A stretch of DNA of 64,000 bases from Roseibium limicola (GCF_017313085.1 NZ_JAFLNF010000006.1:124001-188000), one strand, 5' to 3'; shown: positions 50,321-59,430, counted from the first letter of the stretch. A program made the numbers and translations. Notes: a model not told the origin generated them from the letters alone.

Positions 50321-50899
50321 CTAGAGAAGGGTCCAAGGGAGAGGCGGGCTGGCCTGCTCCTCCAAGTCCTTGCGTTCGAAACGATACCAGTTTCCGCCGC
50401 AACTCTGATCATGGCACCGGTCGATAGGTGTGTTCATCAGGTGGCACTTCAGCAGGGTGCCGACGGCGCCATGACCACAGAAAAGCACCGCATCATCAGC
50501 TGGAATTGTGCCCAGGACGTCGCTCACGCTGGCAACAATCCGCTGCTGGGCAGCTCTTGCCGTCTCCCACCCGCGAATGCTGGTGTCGGGCGAGGCAAAG
50601 AATTGATTGGCGACAGCCTCGAACTCCTCCATCGGGAGATAGCCTGTGGCGGAGCGGTCATTTTCGTGCTGAGCAGTCACCTGCCGCACGCTCAAGCCTT
50701 GGGCATCGGCAAAGACCTCTGCGGTCTCGATCGCCTTGCGCTCATGGCTGGAGATGACGTGCCGGATAGCCCCGGCCCAGGATTGGTCTGTAGCGGTTTC
50801 GGCATGGGCTCGGCCCTTGTCTGACAACCCCCAGTGCGGAATTGGAACGGAAGGCTCGATCTGGACATGCGGGTGGGTCAAATAGATGCAGAAGCTCAT
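50321..50899 (-). CDS. Histidine-phosphatase-superfamily protein with variant RHG motif
   Basis: A 192-residue protein resembling phosphoglycerate-mutase-like phosphatases. The phosphorylated histidine would be H9, but the motif reads YLTHPHV instead of the usual LxRHGxx. The later elements are kept: S50-S51-H52-E53-R54 with A56 and ETA nearby (usual S-x-x-x-R-A-x-x-T-A), and H143 in LFCGHGAVGT. Substrate is unknown. It overlaps nudC by 4 bases on the minus strand, so the two are co-translated. Confidence 0.8.
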   Translation of the reverse strand: MSFCIYLTHPHVQIEPSVPIPHWGLSDKGRAHAETATDQSWAGAIRHVISSHERKAIETAEVFADAQGLSVRQVTAQHENDRSATGYLPMEEFEAVANQFFASPDTSIRGWETARAAQQRIVASVSDVLGTIPADDAVLFCGHGAVGTLLKCHLMNTPIDRCHDQSCGGNWYRFERKDLEEQASPPLPWTLL

Positions 50900-51840
50900 G
50901 AATAGCGTCCGTCCATCCAGCCGGTGATCAGATGGTGGGCGATGGAGATGGACGGGGGCACCTTGTCGCCGTTCGGGTGTGTCCCGTCGATCATCTGGCG
51001 AACTTCGTCGCGATCACACCAACGGCAGGCTTCAAGTTCCTTGTCGTCCATGACGATCTCGCCGGAGGTCGCATAGCCTAGGCAACCGAGCATCAGATTG
51101 GCGGGGAAAGGCCATGGTTGATTGGCCAGAAGCCTGACCTCTCCAACGGAGATGCCGGCTTCTTCCATCGTTTCGCGGCGAACAGCTTGCTCAATCGTTT
51201 CCCCCGGCTCCATGAAGCCGGCGAGCGTTGTGAAGATGCCTTCGGCGAGGCGCGGAGGGCGCCCAAGGAGTGCGCGGTCGCCGTCGGTCACAAGCATGAT
51301 CACCACCGGGTCGGTGCGTGGAAAATGCTGTCCGCCACACGATGGACATTCGCGTCGATAGCCGGCCTCTCGCATGTCTGATTTGGTTCCGCATCGGGCG
51401 CAGAAAAGGTGGCTGCGGTGCCAATGCAACATTGCCCGAGCTTGCGACAAGGCGCTCAGGTCCGCCGCTGAGACGAGGTTCTGGATGGATAGCGTCCGCA
51501 GATCGATGGCAGTGACATCATCCAGCTCCGCCGTCTCTTCGTCAGTGAGTTCCAGCGGGGCGGCGAAAAGCGGCTGCTTGCCATCCATCGTTTGACCGAG
51601 GAAGACCATCTGCCGGCGCAGGGCTCCGAGGTCTTCAGCTTGCGCGAACGTATGGCGAACACCGGGCGTCTGCCGGCCGCGCAACAACATTTGCGAAGAG
51701 GTGCAAAGGACGACAGCGGCATCTTCCGCAGCCATCCGGCTTTCGATCCACGCATCATCACTCCGCTTGTCGGAGCAGCGGTCCAGCAGGTTGTCGCAAA
51801 AACGCATGGTTGGCATCAGGGAGAAATCTTGGGCGGTCAT
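50896..51840 (-). CDS. nudC: NADH pyrophosphatase NudC
   Basis: A 314-residue Nudix hydrolase that splits NAD(H) and can remove NAD caps from RNA. The zinc ribbon is seen as FCARCGTKSD and ECPSCGGQHFPR (four cysteines). The Nudix box is GFMEPGETIEQAVRRETMEEAGI-like with conserved REx2EE, and the NudC-specific SQPWPFPxN motif appears as NQPWPFPANLMLG. The first ~140 residues are the usual less-conserved N-terminal domain. Confidence 0.95.
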   Translation of the reverse strand: MTAQDFSLMPTMRFCDNLLDRCSDKRSDDAWIESRMAAEDAAVVLCTSSQMLLRGRQTPGVRHTFAQAEDLGALRRQMVFLGQTMDGKQPLFAAPLELTDEETAELDDVTAIDLRTLSIQNLVSAADLSALSQARAMLHWHRSHLFCARCGTKSDMREAGYRRECPSCGGQHFPRTDPVVIMLVTDGDRALLGRPPRLAEGIFTTLAGFMEPGETIEQAVRRETMEEAGISVGEVRLLANQPWPFPANLMLGCLGYATSGEIVMDDKELEACRWCDRDEVRQMIDGTHPNGDKVPPSISIAHHLITGWMDGRYS

Positions 51841-51930
51841 GAATACATCCGTGGCATTTGGCTGGGCGTATGTTGGTGCGGGCAGGCTCGCTTGGCGCGT
51901 CGCATGGGGCGTGCGGCCGGGAAATCCTGA

Positions 51931-52344
51931 TTATGTGATGGCAAGGGCTTCGCGCAAACGCCCGATCAGGCGGTCAGCGTCTTCATCGGTGTAGGGTTTG
52001 GCCGGGACAGCGCCCCAGACAGGGCCTGGCCAGGCCGGGTCCTTCTGAAACCGGGCGATCACATGTACATGCAGTTGCGGAACCATGTTGCCGAGCGCGC
52101 CCACATTCAGCTTGTCACAGGTGGTGACGGCCTTCAGCGCGTCGCTTACCTGGCAGATTTCTCGTATCAGTTGCTGTCGGTCAGGCTCGCTGAGGTCGGT
52201 GATCTCGATCATGTCGTTGCGTTTTGGCACCATCATCACCCAGGGATAATTGGCATCCTTCATCAGGCGCAGGGCGCACAATGGCAGGTCGGCGATCGCC
52301 AGGCTGTCGCCCTCGAGCCGCGGTGTCATGGAAAACGAAGACAT
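51931..52344 (-). CDS. HIT family protein
   Basis: A 137-residue histidine-triad-fold protein. The catalytic motif is Q90-L-H92-V-H94-V-I, so the first His of HxHxHxx is replaced by Gln while the other two remain, a variant seen in some bacterial HIT proteins. Members bind nucleotides and hydrolyse phosphoramidates or dinucleoside polyphosphates. It stands between nudC and the transcarbamylase-like gene on the minus strand, 90 and 117 bases away. Confidence 0.88.
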   Translation of the reverse strand: MSSFSMTPRLEGDSLAIADLPLCALRLMKDANYPWVMMVPKRNDMIEITDLSEPDRQQLIREICQVSDALKAVTTCDKLNVGALGNMVPQLHVHVIARFQKDPAWPGPVWGAVPAKPYTDEDADRLIGRLREALAIT

Positions 52345-52461
52345 GGAATATCCTGTACCGAAAGTCTGAGTGCCAGACTATAGAGCCAGTTCAGGTCAAT
52401 TCCATCCCGGCCGCTGGCCAAAATGTTTCCTCGGTCAGACAAGTGTTCAGGTCGGGCCTTC

Positions 52462-53337
52462 TCAATCGGCCGTCTGGTCGCCCAAGGCCCACTCCAGATA
52501 GGCATTCTGGGCGTGCAGCAGATAGGCCTTTGCAGCCGGGCTTTGATAGGCTGGATGAAGCATTGCGTCGGCCTTCACCTCTTGTCCGCGGGTCACAGGC
52601 GGGCAGGGGATGAAGGTGCATCCAGGCTTTGCCTCGTCCAGACGTGCTGCACTGACCTGATAGCGCCGCAGCAACTCGGCGTTTCCATCCTTCGGCCAGC
52701 AATCGGTAATCAGCACATCGGCTTCGGCGATGGCGGACATGCTGTCGGTGGCCTCGATCTGGTCCTCGATCAGCGAGGACGGCTCCAACAGATAATCATA
52801 ATCATAGACCTGGATGACCTTGATCGGCAGCACCCGTGCGGCCTCAATCCAGGAGTTGAGGATATTCCCGACCGGGGCCACGGCGACAATGGTCAGCCCC
52901 TCCCAAGATCCCCGAGCCCCTCGCAGATAGCTCAGATCACCAAGCGTTTCACAAGGGTGGTTGGTCCGGGTCCTCAGGTTCAAGACGGGAATGGAAGAGT
53001 GATCAGCCAGTTTCTGCAGGTGACGTATTTGTGGTGTTCTGATCGCGATGAGATCGAACCAGTTGGCCAGATAGGCCGCCAGATCTTCGGTTGCCTCGCC
53101 TCCCATCAGGGACACGGGTACACGCGTGCACAGTCCACCGAGGGCATGGACACCCAGGTCGAGGGCGCTGGGATTGCGCCACCCACTGTCGTCCTCGATC
53201 AATGCGACCTTCTTTGAGGTCAGAGACTGCGGTGAGCGGTTTTCTGCCCAAAGATCGGAGAGGGTTTTGGCCCGGTCGGCAAGTTGCAGCAATTCGTCTG
53301 ATGTCAGGCGGTCGAGGCTCAAGAGGTGGCGCGTCAT
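52462..53337 (-). CDS. Transcarbamylase-fold protein with altered active-site motifs (OTCase-like)
   Basis: A 291-residue protein that aligns along its whole length with ornithine carbamoyltransferases. The carbamoyl-phosphate loop STRTR is SGWRN (51-55). HPCQ reads HPCE (127-130), HCLPA reads PCPPV (244-248), while IRT (99-101) and LHAQ (274-277) are kept. Genuine carbamoyl transfer therefore looks unlikely or changed. ATG 53337 has CAGGACCAGC upstream and is preferred over in-frame starts to 53412. It is divergent from the SRP RNA gene. Alternative: a carbamoyltransferase for another acceptor. Confidence 0.75.
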   Translation of the reverse strand: MTRHLLSLDRLTSDELLQLADRAKTLSDLWAENRSPQSLTSKKVALIEDDSGWRNPSALDLGVHALGGLCTRVPVSLMGGEATEDLAAYLANWFDLIAIRTPQIRHLQKLADHSSIPVLNLRTRTNHPCETLGDLSYLRGARGSWEGLTIVAVAPVGNILNSWIEAARVLPIKVIQVYDYDYLLEPSSLIEDQIEATDSMSAIAEADVLITDCWPKDGNAELLRRYQVSAARLDEAKPGCTFIPCPPVTRGQEVKADAMLHPAYQSPAAKAYLLHAQNAYLEWALGDQTAD

Positions 53338-53431
53338 GCTGGTCCTGTCGGTTTCGGGGCGTCGAGAAGGTCGGACAATCTTCATACACGGGCGTTCCTT
53401 GCCAACCGGCAAACATTCTTCGGGTTACCTC

Positions 53432-53460
53432 TTGCCAAGACCCCACCTCTTGCTGATATA
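53432..53460 (+). promoter_or_regulatory. Sigma-70 promoter of the SRP RNA gene
   Basis: TTGCCA (53432-53437), a 17-base spacer and GATATA (53455-53460), with the RNA's predicted 5' end 9 bases downstream. Good match in spacing and sequence. Confidence 0.7.
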
Positions 53461-53468
53461 AGGGCCTC

Positions 53469-53565
53469 GGAAGGTTGGTGGTGGACGAGCCACTCGCCAA
53501 TCGGGTCAGGTCCGGAAGGAAGCAGCCCTAACGAGATCCGGCACGGGTCATCGTGCCAGCCTTCC
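53469..53565 (+). ncRNA. ffs: Signal recognition particle RNA (4.5S, small bacterial type)
   Basis: The conserved domain IV hairpin GGTCAGGTCCGGAAGGAAGC with following CAGCC is the SRP RNA signature, with the GGAA tetraloop and bulge. The ends pair: GGAAGGTTGG (53469-53478) with CCAGCCTTCC (53556-53565). Length about 97 nt. It binds Ffh and targets membrane proteins. Location immediately upstream of dnaX is common in alphaproteobacteria. Confidence 0.95.
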
Positions 53566-53738
53566 ACCCACTCTCCTTGCATTTCCCGCTTGTTGGCATC
53601 CCCTTTCTGGGGCATTCGTCATGATGTTCTGCATCAGGTCGATCATCGTTTGTGACAAGCGGCGATTCCGCCTTGGATGAGCCGATTTTTTTGCGTCCCA
53701 AGCGCGCATGGTCGGGAAAAAGCAAGTAAGGTACGGCT

Positions 53739-55667
53739 ATGGACGAGATGACCTTCAGCCCGAATGAACCCTCCCAAAGTGCTGCTGAAACGCCGAAGAC
53801 GGACAGCGCCTATCGGGTTCTTGCGCGCAAATACCGCCCCCAGACATTCGTGGACCTCGTTGGCCAGGAGCCGATGGTCCAGACCCTGGAAAATGCCTTT
53901 GATACGGGGCGGATAGCTCAGGCCTGGATGTTGACCGGGGTGCGCGGCGTCGGCAAGACGACGACAGCTCGTATCCTGGCGCGTGGCCTGAATTATGAAG
54001 TGCCCGGAGTGGCCGACAAGCCAACGGTTCGCCTGGAACAGGAAGGCGTTCATTGTGGCGCCATCATGGAAGGTCGCCATGTCGACGTGATCGAGATGGA
54101 TGCGGCCTCCCACACCGGTATCAACGACATTCGCGAGATCACCGACGCTGCCAGGTATCGCCCTGCGACGGCACGCTACAAAGTCTACATCATCGATGAA
54201 GTGCACATGCTGTCGAATGCGGCTTTCAACGGTCTTCTGAAGACTCTGGAAGAGCCGCCGGAGCATGTGAAGTTCATCTTTGCCACAACGGAAATCCGTA
54301 AGGTGCCGGTCACGGTGCTCTCGCGCTGTCAGCGTTTCGATCTGCGCCGGATCGATCAGCCCAAGCTGGTCGGACTACTGCGCCGGATCTCTGACGCGGA
54401 AAACATTGAAATTACCGATGAGGCATTGACCCTCATTTCGCGTGCCGGTGAAGGCTCTGCACGTGACAGCCTCTCATTGCTAGACCAGGCCATGGCTCAT
54501 GGTCAGGGTGCGATTGAGGCCGAAAATGTGCGTCTCATGCTCGGGCTTGCCGATCGCGCCAGGGTCATCGATCTCTTCGAACATTTGATCTCCGGCAATC
54601 TGGCTGGGGCGATGGATGAGTTGGCGGCACAATATGCCGTCGGTGCCGATCCGGCGGTGGTGCTCACGGATCTGGCGGAATTTACCCATCTGGTCACCCG
54701 CATGAAAGTCGTACCTCAGGCCGGTGATGAAGTCTCCGTCACGGAGACCGAGCGCGTGCGCGGCAAGGAATTCGCCGAAAAGCTGTCCATGCGTCTGCTG
54801 TCACGCGCCTGGCAGATCCTTTTGAAGGGCATTCAGGAAGTCCAGTCGGCACCAAAGCCTTTGGCTGCTGCCGACATGGTGCTGGTGCGCTTGTCTTATG
54901 CTGCTGACTTGCCGGATCCCGGTGAAGTTCTGGCGCAACTGCGAAACGGCACTCTGCCCATGGGCGGCGGGACACCTGCTAGTTCAGGCCAAGGTGGGGC
55001 TTCTGGTCCTGGCGCACCCGGGCAGGGTGGCAGCTCCGGGTCATCAGGTCCGTCTGGCGGTGCTCAGGCCTACGGCACGCATGGCATTCCGTCTGGCGGG
55101 GGAACTGGCGGGCCCCGCGCGATGGCTGTCGGCGCTCAGGCTGAGCCGAGACCACAGCTTTCCACCATTCAGGGCGGCGTTCCCCAAACGGCGAGCCGTC
55201 CGGCCCCTCAACCAGCTCATGCGCCGGCCTTTCAGCTGAACGGCCTGCGCGATTGCGCGGCGCTTGCGTCTGAAAAGCGCGACATCATGATGAAGGTCGC
55301 CATCAACCGTCAGATGCGGTTGGTCAAGTTCGAGCCGGGTCGCATCGAGATCCAGACCACCGAAGACGCTCAGCCTGACATTGCCGGCGAATTTGGCCGC
55401 AAGCTGACCGAATGGACCGGCACGCGCTGGGTCGTGGTCGTCAGCCAGTCTCCCGGCCGCCCGACCTTGCATGAAGAGGAAGAGGCCAATCAGCAACAGC
55501 TTCTTTCCGATGCCAAGGCCCACCCGACTGTTGCCGCCTTGCTGGCGCAATTTCCCGGCGCGAAGATCGTTGATATCCGGGTGCAGGAAGACGAAGGCAA
55601 CGATGCAGGCCTCATTGATCCTCTGCTGGCGGAAGCTTTGGGCGAGGACGATCTGGAAGATCTGTAA
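53739..55667 (+). CDS. dnaX: DNA polymerase III subunit gamma/tau
   Basis: A 642-residue clamp-loader ATPase. The AAA+ domain (about 40-270) has Walker A VRGVGKTTTARI, the DEVHML Walker B region and sensor SRCQRF. A Gly/Ser/Pro-rich linker (about 405-490) precedes the alpha-interacting C-terminal region. The zinc-binding cysteines of E. coli DnaX are mostly missing, as in other alphaproteobacteria. I see no obvious A-AAA-AAG slippery site, so only the long form is expected. Confidence 0.97.
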   Translation: MDEMTFSPNEPSQSAAETPKTDSAYRVLARKYRPQTFVDLVGQEPMVQTLENAFDTGRIAQAWMLTGVRGVGKTTTARILARGLNYEVPGVADKPTVRLEQEGVHCGAIMEGRHVDVIEMDAASHTGINDIREITDAARYRPATARYKVYIIDEVHMLSNAAFNGLLKTLEEPPEHVKFIFATTEIRKVPVTVLSRCQRFDLRRIDQPKLVGLLRRISDAENIEITDEALTLISRAGEGSARDSLSLLDQAMAHGQGAIEAENVRLMLGLADRARVIDLFEHLISGNLAGAMDELAAQYAVGADPAVVLTDLAEFTHLVTRMKVVPQAGDEVSVTETERVRGKEFAEKLSMRLLSRAWQILLKGIQEVQSAPKPLAAADMVLVRLSYAADLPDPGEVLAQLRNGTLPMGGGTPASSGQGGASGPGAPGQGGSSGSSGPSGGAQAYGTHGIPSGGGTGGPRAMAVGAQAEPRPQLSTIQGGVPQTASRPAPQPAHAPAFQLNGLRDCAALASEKRDIMMKVAINRQMRLVKFEPGRIEIQTTEDAQPDIAGEFGRKLTEWTGTRWVVVVSQSPGRPTLHEEEEANQQQLLSDAKAHPTVAALLAQFPGAKIVDIRVQEDEGNDAGLIDPLLAEALGEDDLEDL

Positions 55668-55739
55668 ATCGTACCGATATTAAGCCGGACGAGTATTGGA
55701 TTGTCAGCTGTGCAGCTCTGCACTAAGGCAGAACACAAA

Positions 55740-55760
55740 GGCTTCGGGAGTGCCGAAGCC
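55740..55760 (+). other. 8-bp perfect hairpin upstream of ybaB
   Basis: GGCTTCGG and CCGAAGCC pair around GAGTG, 25 bases before the ybaB ATG and 72 bases after dnaX. Without a T-run it is more likely an mRNA stabiliser or partial terminator. Confidence 0.45.
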
Positions 55761-55785
55761 TCAGGCGTAAATGGAGTTGTGGGCT

Positions 55786-56106
55786 ATGGATTTCCTCAAG
55801 ATGATGAAACAGGCCAAGCAGATGCAGGAAAAGATGGGCGACCTGCAGCAAGCCTTTGCCGATATCGAGACCGAGGGTGCCGCAGGCGGTGGTCTGGTCA
55901 AGGTGACGATTGCAGGCAAGGGTGAACTGCGTGCACTCAAGATCGATCCCTCGCTCTTCAAGGAAGACGATGTCGAGATCCTCGAAGATCTGATCATCGC
56001 GGCTCATACGGAGGCCCGCACCAAGGCGGAAGCCCAGATGCAGGAAAAGACTCAGGAATTGATGGGCGGCATGGGCCTGCCTGACGGCATGAAGTTGCCC
56101 TTCTGA
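55786..56106 (+). CDS. ybaB: YbaB/EbfC family nucleoid-associated protein
   Basis: A 106-residue DNA-binding protein with the tweezers-like dimer fold. [21 protein letters not shown] and [15 protein letters not shown] are the usual termini. The gene sits between dnaX and recR as in most bacteria. ATG 55786 has GGAG 9 bases upstream and gives the standard N-terminus; an in-frame start 15 bases earlier is rejected. Confidence 0.95.
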   Translation: MDFLKMMKQAKQMQEKMGDLQQAFADIETEGAAGGGLVKVTIAGKGELRALKIDPSLFKEDDVEILEDLIIAAHTEARTKAEAQMQEKTQELMGGMGLPDGMKLPF

Positions 56107-56130
56107 GCCAAACCGGATAGCTACCTTTTC

Positions 56131-56739
56131 ATGGCCAATTCGAAAGTCGCCGGTCCCGAGATTGAGCGTTTGATCCAGCTGCTCGCGCGTCTGCCGGGCT
56201 TGGGTCCGCGCTCGGCGCGTCGGGCAGCACTGCAGATGATCAAGAAGAAAGAGCAGTTGCTGGTGCCGCTGGCCGAGGCCATGGGCGTGGCCGTGGAAAA
56301 AATCGGCGTCTGCGAAACCTGTGGCACGGTGGATACCACCAACCCCTGTGCCATCTGCACCGACCCGAGGCGCGACCAATCGATGCTGATCGTGGTCGAA
56401 GATGTTGCCGATCTCTGGGCTCTGGAACGGGCCGCTGCGGTCAATGCACGCTATCACGTTCTCGGCGGGAACTTGTCACCGCTCGATGGGATCGGGCCGG
56501 AAGACCTGAACATCGACAGCCTGATCGAGCGCTGTCGTCTTGGCGATATTTCCGAGGTCATTCTGGCAATTAACGCTACAGTCGAAGGCCAGACAACAGC
56601 GCACTACATCATGGACCGCCTCGCCGGTATCGAAGTCAACGTCACCCGCCTGGCCCACGGTGTACCCGTTGGCGGCGAGCTCGATTACCTCGATGAGGGC
56701 ACATTGGCCCAGGCCCTCAAGGCCCGGACGCAGTTTTAA
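56131..56739 (+). CDS. recR: Recombination mediator protein RecR
   Basis: A 202-residue protein of the RecFOR gap-repair pathway. An N-terminal helix-hairpin-helix ([20 protein letters not shown]) is followed by a zinc finger ([16 protein letters not shown]) and a Toprim domain ([17 protein letters not shown]). Downstream lies the palindromic repeat at 56761. Complete and normal. Confidence 0.97.
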   Translation: MANSKVAGPEIERLIQLLARLPGLGPRSARRAALQMIKKKEQLLVPLAEAMGVAVEKIGVCETCGTVDTTNPCAICTDPRRDQSMLIVVEDVADLWALERAAAVNARYHVLGGNLSPLDGIGPEDLNIDSLIERCRLGDISEVILAINATVEGQTTAHYIMDRLAGIEVNVTRLAHGVPVGGELDYLDEGTLAQALKARTQF

Positions 56740-56760
56740 GCTCTGCGGTGACCTCAAGCT

Positions 56761-56838
56761 CCGCCGTCATGCCATGACCTGATCATGGCATCCATGCCGA
56801 TCCCTCGCCTCAAAGAGAGCGCGGATCAGGTCAGGCGG
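56761..56838. repeat. Palindromic intergenic repeat element
   Basis: Two overlapping inverted repeats: ATGCCATGA (56769-56777) with TCATGGCAT (56783-56791), and TGACCTGATC (56775-56784) with GATCAGGTCA (56824-56833). CCGCC (56761-56765) and GGCGG (56834-56838) sit at the edges. They cannot all form at once. The start of a second copy sits at the right end of the window (63981), so this looks like a dispersed genomic repeat. Confidence 0.6.
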
Positions 56839-56927
56839 TGACGGAGAGCGGAGGACGGGGGCCTTGCAGTGAACGGCTCTGCCGCCTATCTCAAAACCAT
56901 ATGAAACCTGAAACGCTAGGGCTCTGA

Positions 56928-57596
56928 ATGTTCTCTGCCGCCTCCCGTGCCATCTCTGAAGCTTTCGAGCCGCCGTTTCGGGCGATCTTTCTCAAGATGC
57001 TGGGGCTGACACTTGGCATATTGCTGGCAATCTGGGTAGGGCTGCAGGCGGTGCTGGCCGGATTTCTCGAACTGCCCTACCCATGGATGGAGACAGCGCT
57101 TTCCATTCTCACCGGTGTTGGTGCCATCTTCGTGCTCGGGTTTTTGATTGCCCCGGTTTCGGCGCTGCTGGCCGGGTTGTTTCAGGATCAGATCGCCGAA
57201 CTGGTCGAGGCGCGGGACTACCCCCACGAAGCGCAGGGACGGGCGATACCGTTTTTCCCGTCGATCCTGATGACCATCAAGTTCACCGGTGTGGTCATCC
57301 TGGGGAACATCTTCGCACTGCTTCTCTTGCTGATCCCAGGCATCAATCTGGTCGCCTTTTTTCTGGTCAATGGCTACTTGCTGGGGCGGGAATTCTTTGA
57401 ATTCGCGGCGTCGCGCTTCATGCCGGTCGAAGAGGCGCGTGCCTTGCGCAAGTCGCGCAACGGAACGGTCTTCATGGGGGGACTGGTCATTGCCGGTATG
57501 CTGGCGGTGCCGATCCTCAACCTGATCACGCCGATCTTCGCCACCATCTTCATGATCCACCTGTTCAAACGTGTCCGGGCAGGGCAGGCCGTCTAA
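56928..57596 (+). CDS. CysZ/EI24-like membrane protein
   Basis: A 222-residue protein with about four to six hydrophobic segments (for example LGLTLGILLAIWVGLQAVLAG and VVILGNIFALLLLLIPGINL). The NGYLLGREFFEFAASRFM segment is typical of the EI24/CysZ family. CysZ is a sulfate transporter in E. coli, and that function is only by analogy here. The upstream gap contains the palindromic repeat. Same strand as recR. Confidence 0.82.
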   Translation: MFSAASRAISEAFEPPFRAIFLKMLGLTLGILLAIWVGLQAVLAGFLELPYPWMETALSILTGVGAIFVLGFLIAPVSALLAGLFQDQIAELVEARDYPHEAQGRAIPFFPSILMTIKFTGVVILGNIFALLLLLIPGINLVAFFLVNGYLLGREFFEFAASRFMPVEEARALRKSRNGTVFMGGLVIAGMLAVPILNLITPIFATIFMIHLFKRVRAGQAV

Positions 57597-57620
57597 AGAC
57601 AGCGTCCCGGACAGTCAGGT

Positions 57621-58172
57621 CTAGATCGACTGAAGGTCGAGAAGGGCCATCGTGTCGGCGGGCTGCCGCGTGGCATTTTCTTGTCTGGCTTCCTGCAGTC
57701 TGTCGAACAGGGCAAGCGTCTGGTCGTACCATTCTAGGGGATCGCCCCGCTTTGCGGCGAAGTCTCTTTGTTCTGCCATGGATCCGGCAAGGTCGGACCG
57801 CCTCGTCGGGTCGAAGGTGCTTGGATCTCCTCCAAGGCTCTCAATCATGTGCATGCGGAATTTCTCACCGCGTGTTACAAGCAGGCCCAATCCATCAAAA
57901 CTGACGCCGCCGGCCTCTGAAAGCTCATCAGCAAGCTGATCGATCTCCCTGGGTGAAATGTTGTTGAGGTCGTATCGCGACATGATCTCCGACAAAGCGG
58001 ATGATGAGCTTACGTCGGGGGTGGTAGCATTTTCCCGGTGTGCGAATGTTTTTACCGCCTTCTCCAACTCAGCTATCCAGCTCCTGGACGAACCGTTTGT
58101 AGGAGAAGATTGGCTGTTTTCCTGGGCTTGTGAAGCAAACCGCCCGAGGCCCGTTCCGGTGATCGCCATCAT
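57621..58172 (-). CDS. Uncharacterised protein
   Basis: A 183-residue protein that I do not recognise. A Ser/Gln-rich N-terminus (1-30) precedes a helical, acidic body with SEIMSRYDLNNISPREIDQL and FDGLGLLVTRGEKFRMHMIES; no signal peptide, membrane helix or cysteine motif is visible. Start ATG 58172 has GAAGGA 7 bases upstream, and codon use resembles the neighbours. The layout (helical, Ser/Asn-rich linker) is reminiscent of flagellar or chaperone-linked small proteins, but this is not evidence of function. It is convergent with the CysZ-like gene and divergent from glsA. Confidence 0.6.
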   Translation of the reverse strand: MMAITGTGLGRFASQAQENSQSSPTNGSSRSWIAELEKAVKTFAHRENATTPDVSSSSALSEIMSRYDLNNISPREIDQLADELSEAGGVSFDGLGLLVTRGEKFRMHMIESLGGDPSTFDPTRRSDLAGSMAEQRDFAAKRGDPLEWYDQTLALFDRLQEARQENATRQPADTMALLDLQSI

Positions 58173-58313
58173 CTGGGTTCCTTCAATGGTCAGGGAGAAA
58201 ATTTAAGCAAGTGTCATGCCGTTTTGTCTCGCAGGAGGATCTGAGTGCCGGCAGACCAGAGACATGAAGGTGTCCCTTCCGTCGAGGCCTCCAGATGTGG
58301 CACATAGGGAGTT

Positions 58314-59219
58314 ATGAAAGACCTTCTCGACCAAATTCACACAGCACTTGGCGGATCTCCGGATCGTGGCAACGTCGCGACCTACATTCCCGAATTGGCC
58401 AAGGTTGATCCGGGGCACTTCGGAATTGCCGTGGCGACCGTGGATGGCCAGGTCTTTACCGCCGGTCATGCGGATGTGCTGTTTTCCATTCAGTCTGTTT
58501 CCAAGGTCTTCGCCCTCGCGCTTGCGCTTGGAAAGGTCGGAGACGCCTTGTGGAAGCGGGTGGGGCGGGAGCCTTCTGGGCTGTCCTTCAACTCGTTGCT
58601 GTTGCTGGAGCGGGAGAATGGCATCCCGCGCAATCCCTTCATCAATGCCGGGGCACTGGTCGCCACAGATACCTATCTGGGCGAGTCGTCACCGCGGGAG
58701 GCGCTGGGTCAGTTACTGCGCTTCATCCGTTCCGCCGCAGACGATGATACTATTCATATCAATGATGAAGTTGCCGCGTCTGAGGTGGCGACCTGCCACA
58801 GAAACCGCGCACTGGCGCATTACCTGGCCTCCTTCGGAAATCTGCATGCCGAGGTGGAGAAGGTTATCGGTACCTACTCGCATCAGTGTGCCGTGGAAAT
58901 GAATTGCAGGCAGCTTGCCCTGGCCGGGCGTTTCCTGATCAACGGGCCCGGAATGCCGCGCCTGATTTCCAGTGAGCGAAGGCGGCGTATGGCGGCTCTG
59001 ATGATGACTTGCGGTCATTACGACGGGTCCGGCGATTTTGCATTCCGGGCGGGTTTACCAGGCAAGAGCGGCGTCGGTGGCGGTATCTTGGCGTTTGCGC
59101 CTGGCCGTGCATCGATTGCGGTCTGGTCTCCCGGTTTAAATGAATACGGCAATTCCAAACTAGGAACCGAGGCCATTGAACTGTTGGTACGGGAAACCGG
59201 ATGGTCTGTCTTTGCCTGA
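58314..59219 (+). CDS. glsA: Glutaminase (GlsA family)
   Basis: A 301-residue glutaminase converting glutamine to glutamate and ammonia. The serine-lysine catalytic dyad is S61-V-S-K64 in [14 protein letters not shown], and [30 protein letters not shown] and ECNxYSHQC-like [14 protein letters not shown] are family blocks. The ribosome-binding site AGGGAG is unusually close to ATG 58314, but the N-terminus fits the family. Intergenic 302 bases follow before sdhC. Confidence 0.94.
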   Translation: MKDLLDQIHTALGGSPDRGNVATYIPELAKVDPGHFGIAVATVDGQVFTAGHADVLFSIQSVSKVFALALALGKVGDALWKRVGREPSGLSFNSLLLLERENGIPRNPFINAGALVATDTYLGESSPREALGQLLRFIRSAADDDTIHINDEVAASEVATCHRNRALAHYLASFGNLHAEVEKVIGTYSHQCAVEMNCRQLALAGRFLINGPGMPRLISSERRRRMAALMMTCGHYDGSGDFAFRAGLPGKSGVGGGILAFAPGRASIAVWSPGLNEYGNSKLGTEAIELLVRETGWSVFA

Positions 59220-59430
59220 CGGCGAGACTGGATCCGCAGTCGTGGCAGTTAATTTTTCAAGGATTAGCCTTTGGGTGGGTTTCTTGAAATTTTGCGACAC
59301 TAGGCGCCATGCTGCGATCTAATCGAATTAAAGGGCGCAATTGACTGGATTTTACGATGCAGTGCGGCAAAAATTCACTGCTAATCGGAGAACTCGTTTA
59401 GATTTCGCCACTAGGATGCTTTGACGAACC

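Noticed and set aside
52462-53337. Annotation as ornithine carbamoyltransferase argF
   Set aside because: The STRTR and HCLPA motifs are replaced, so assigning the reaction would overstate the evidence.
53739-55667. Programmed frameshift producing a short gamma form of DnaX
   Set aside because: I see no A-AAA-AAG-type slippery run in the gene.
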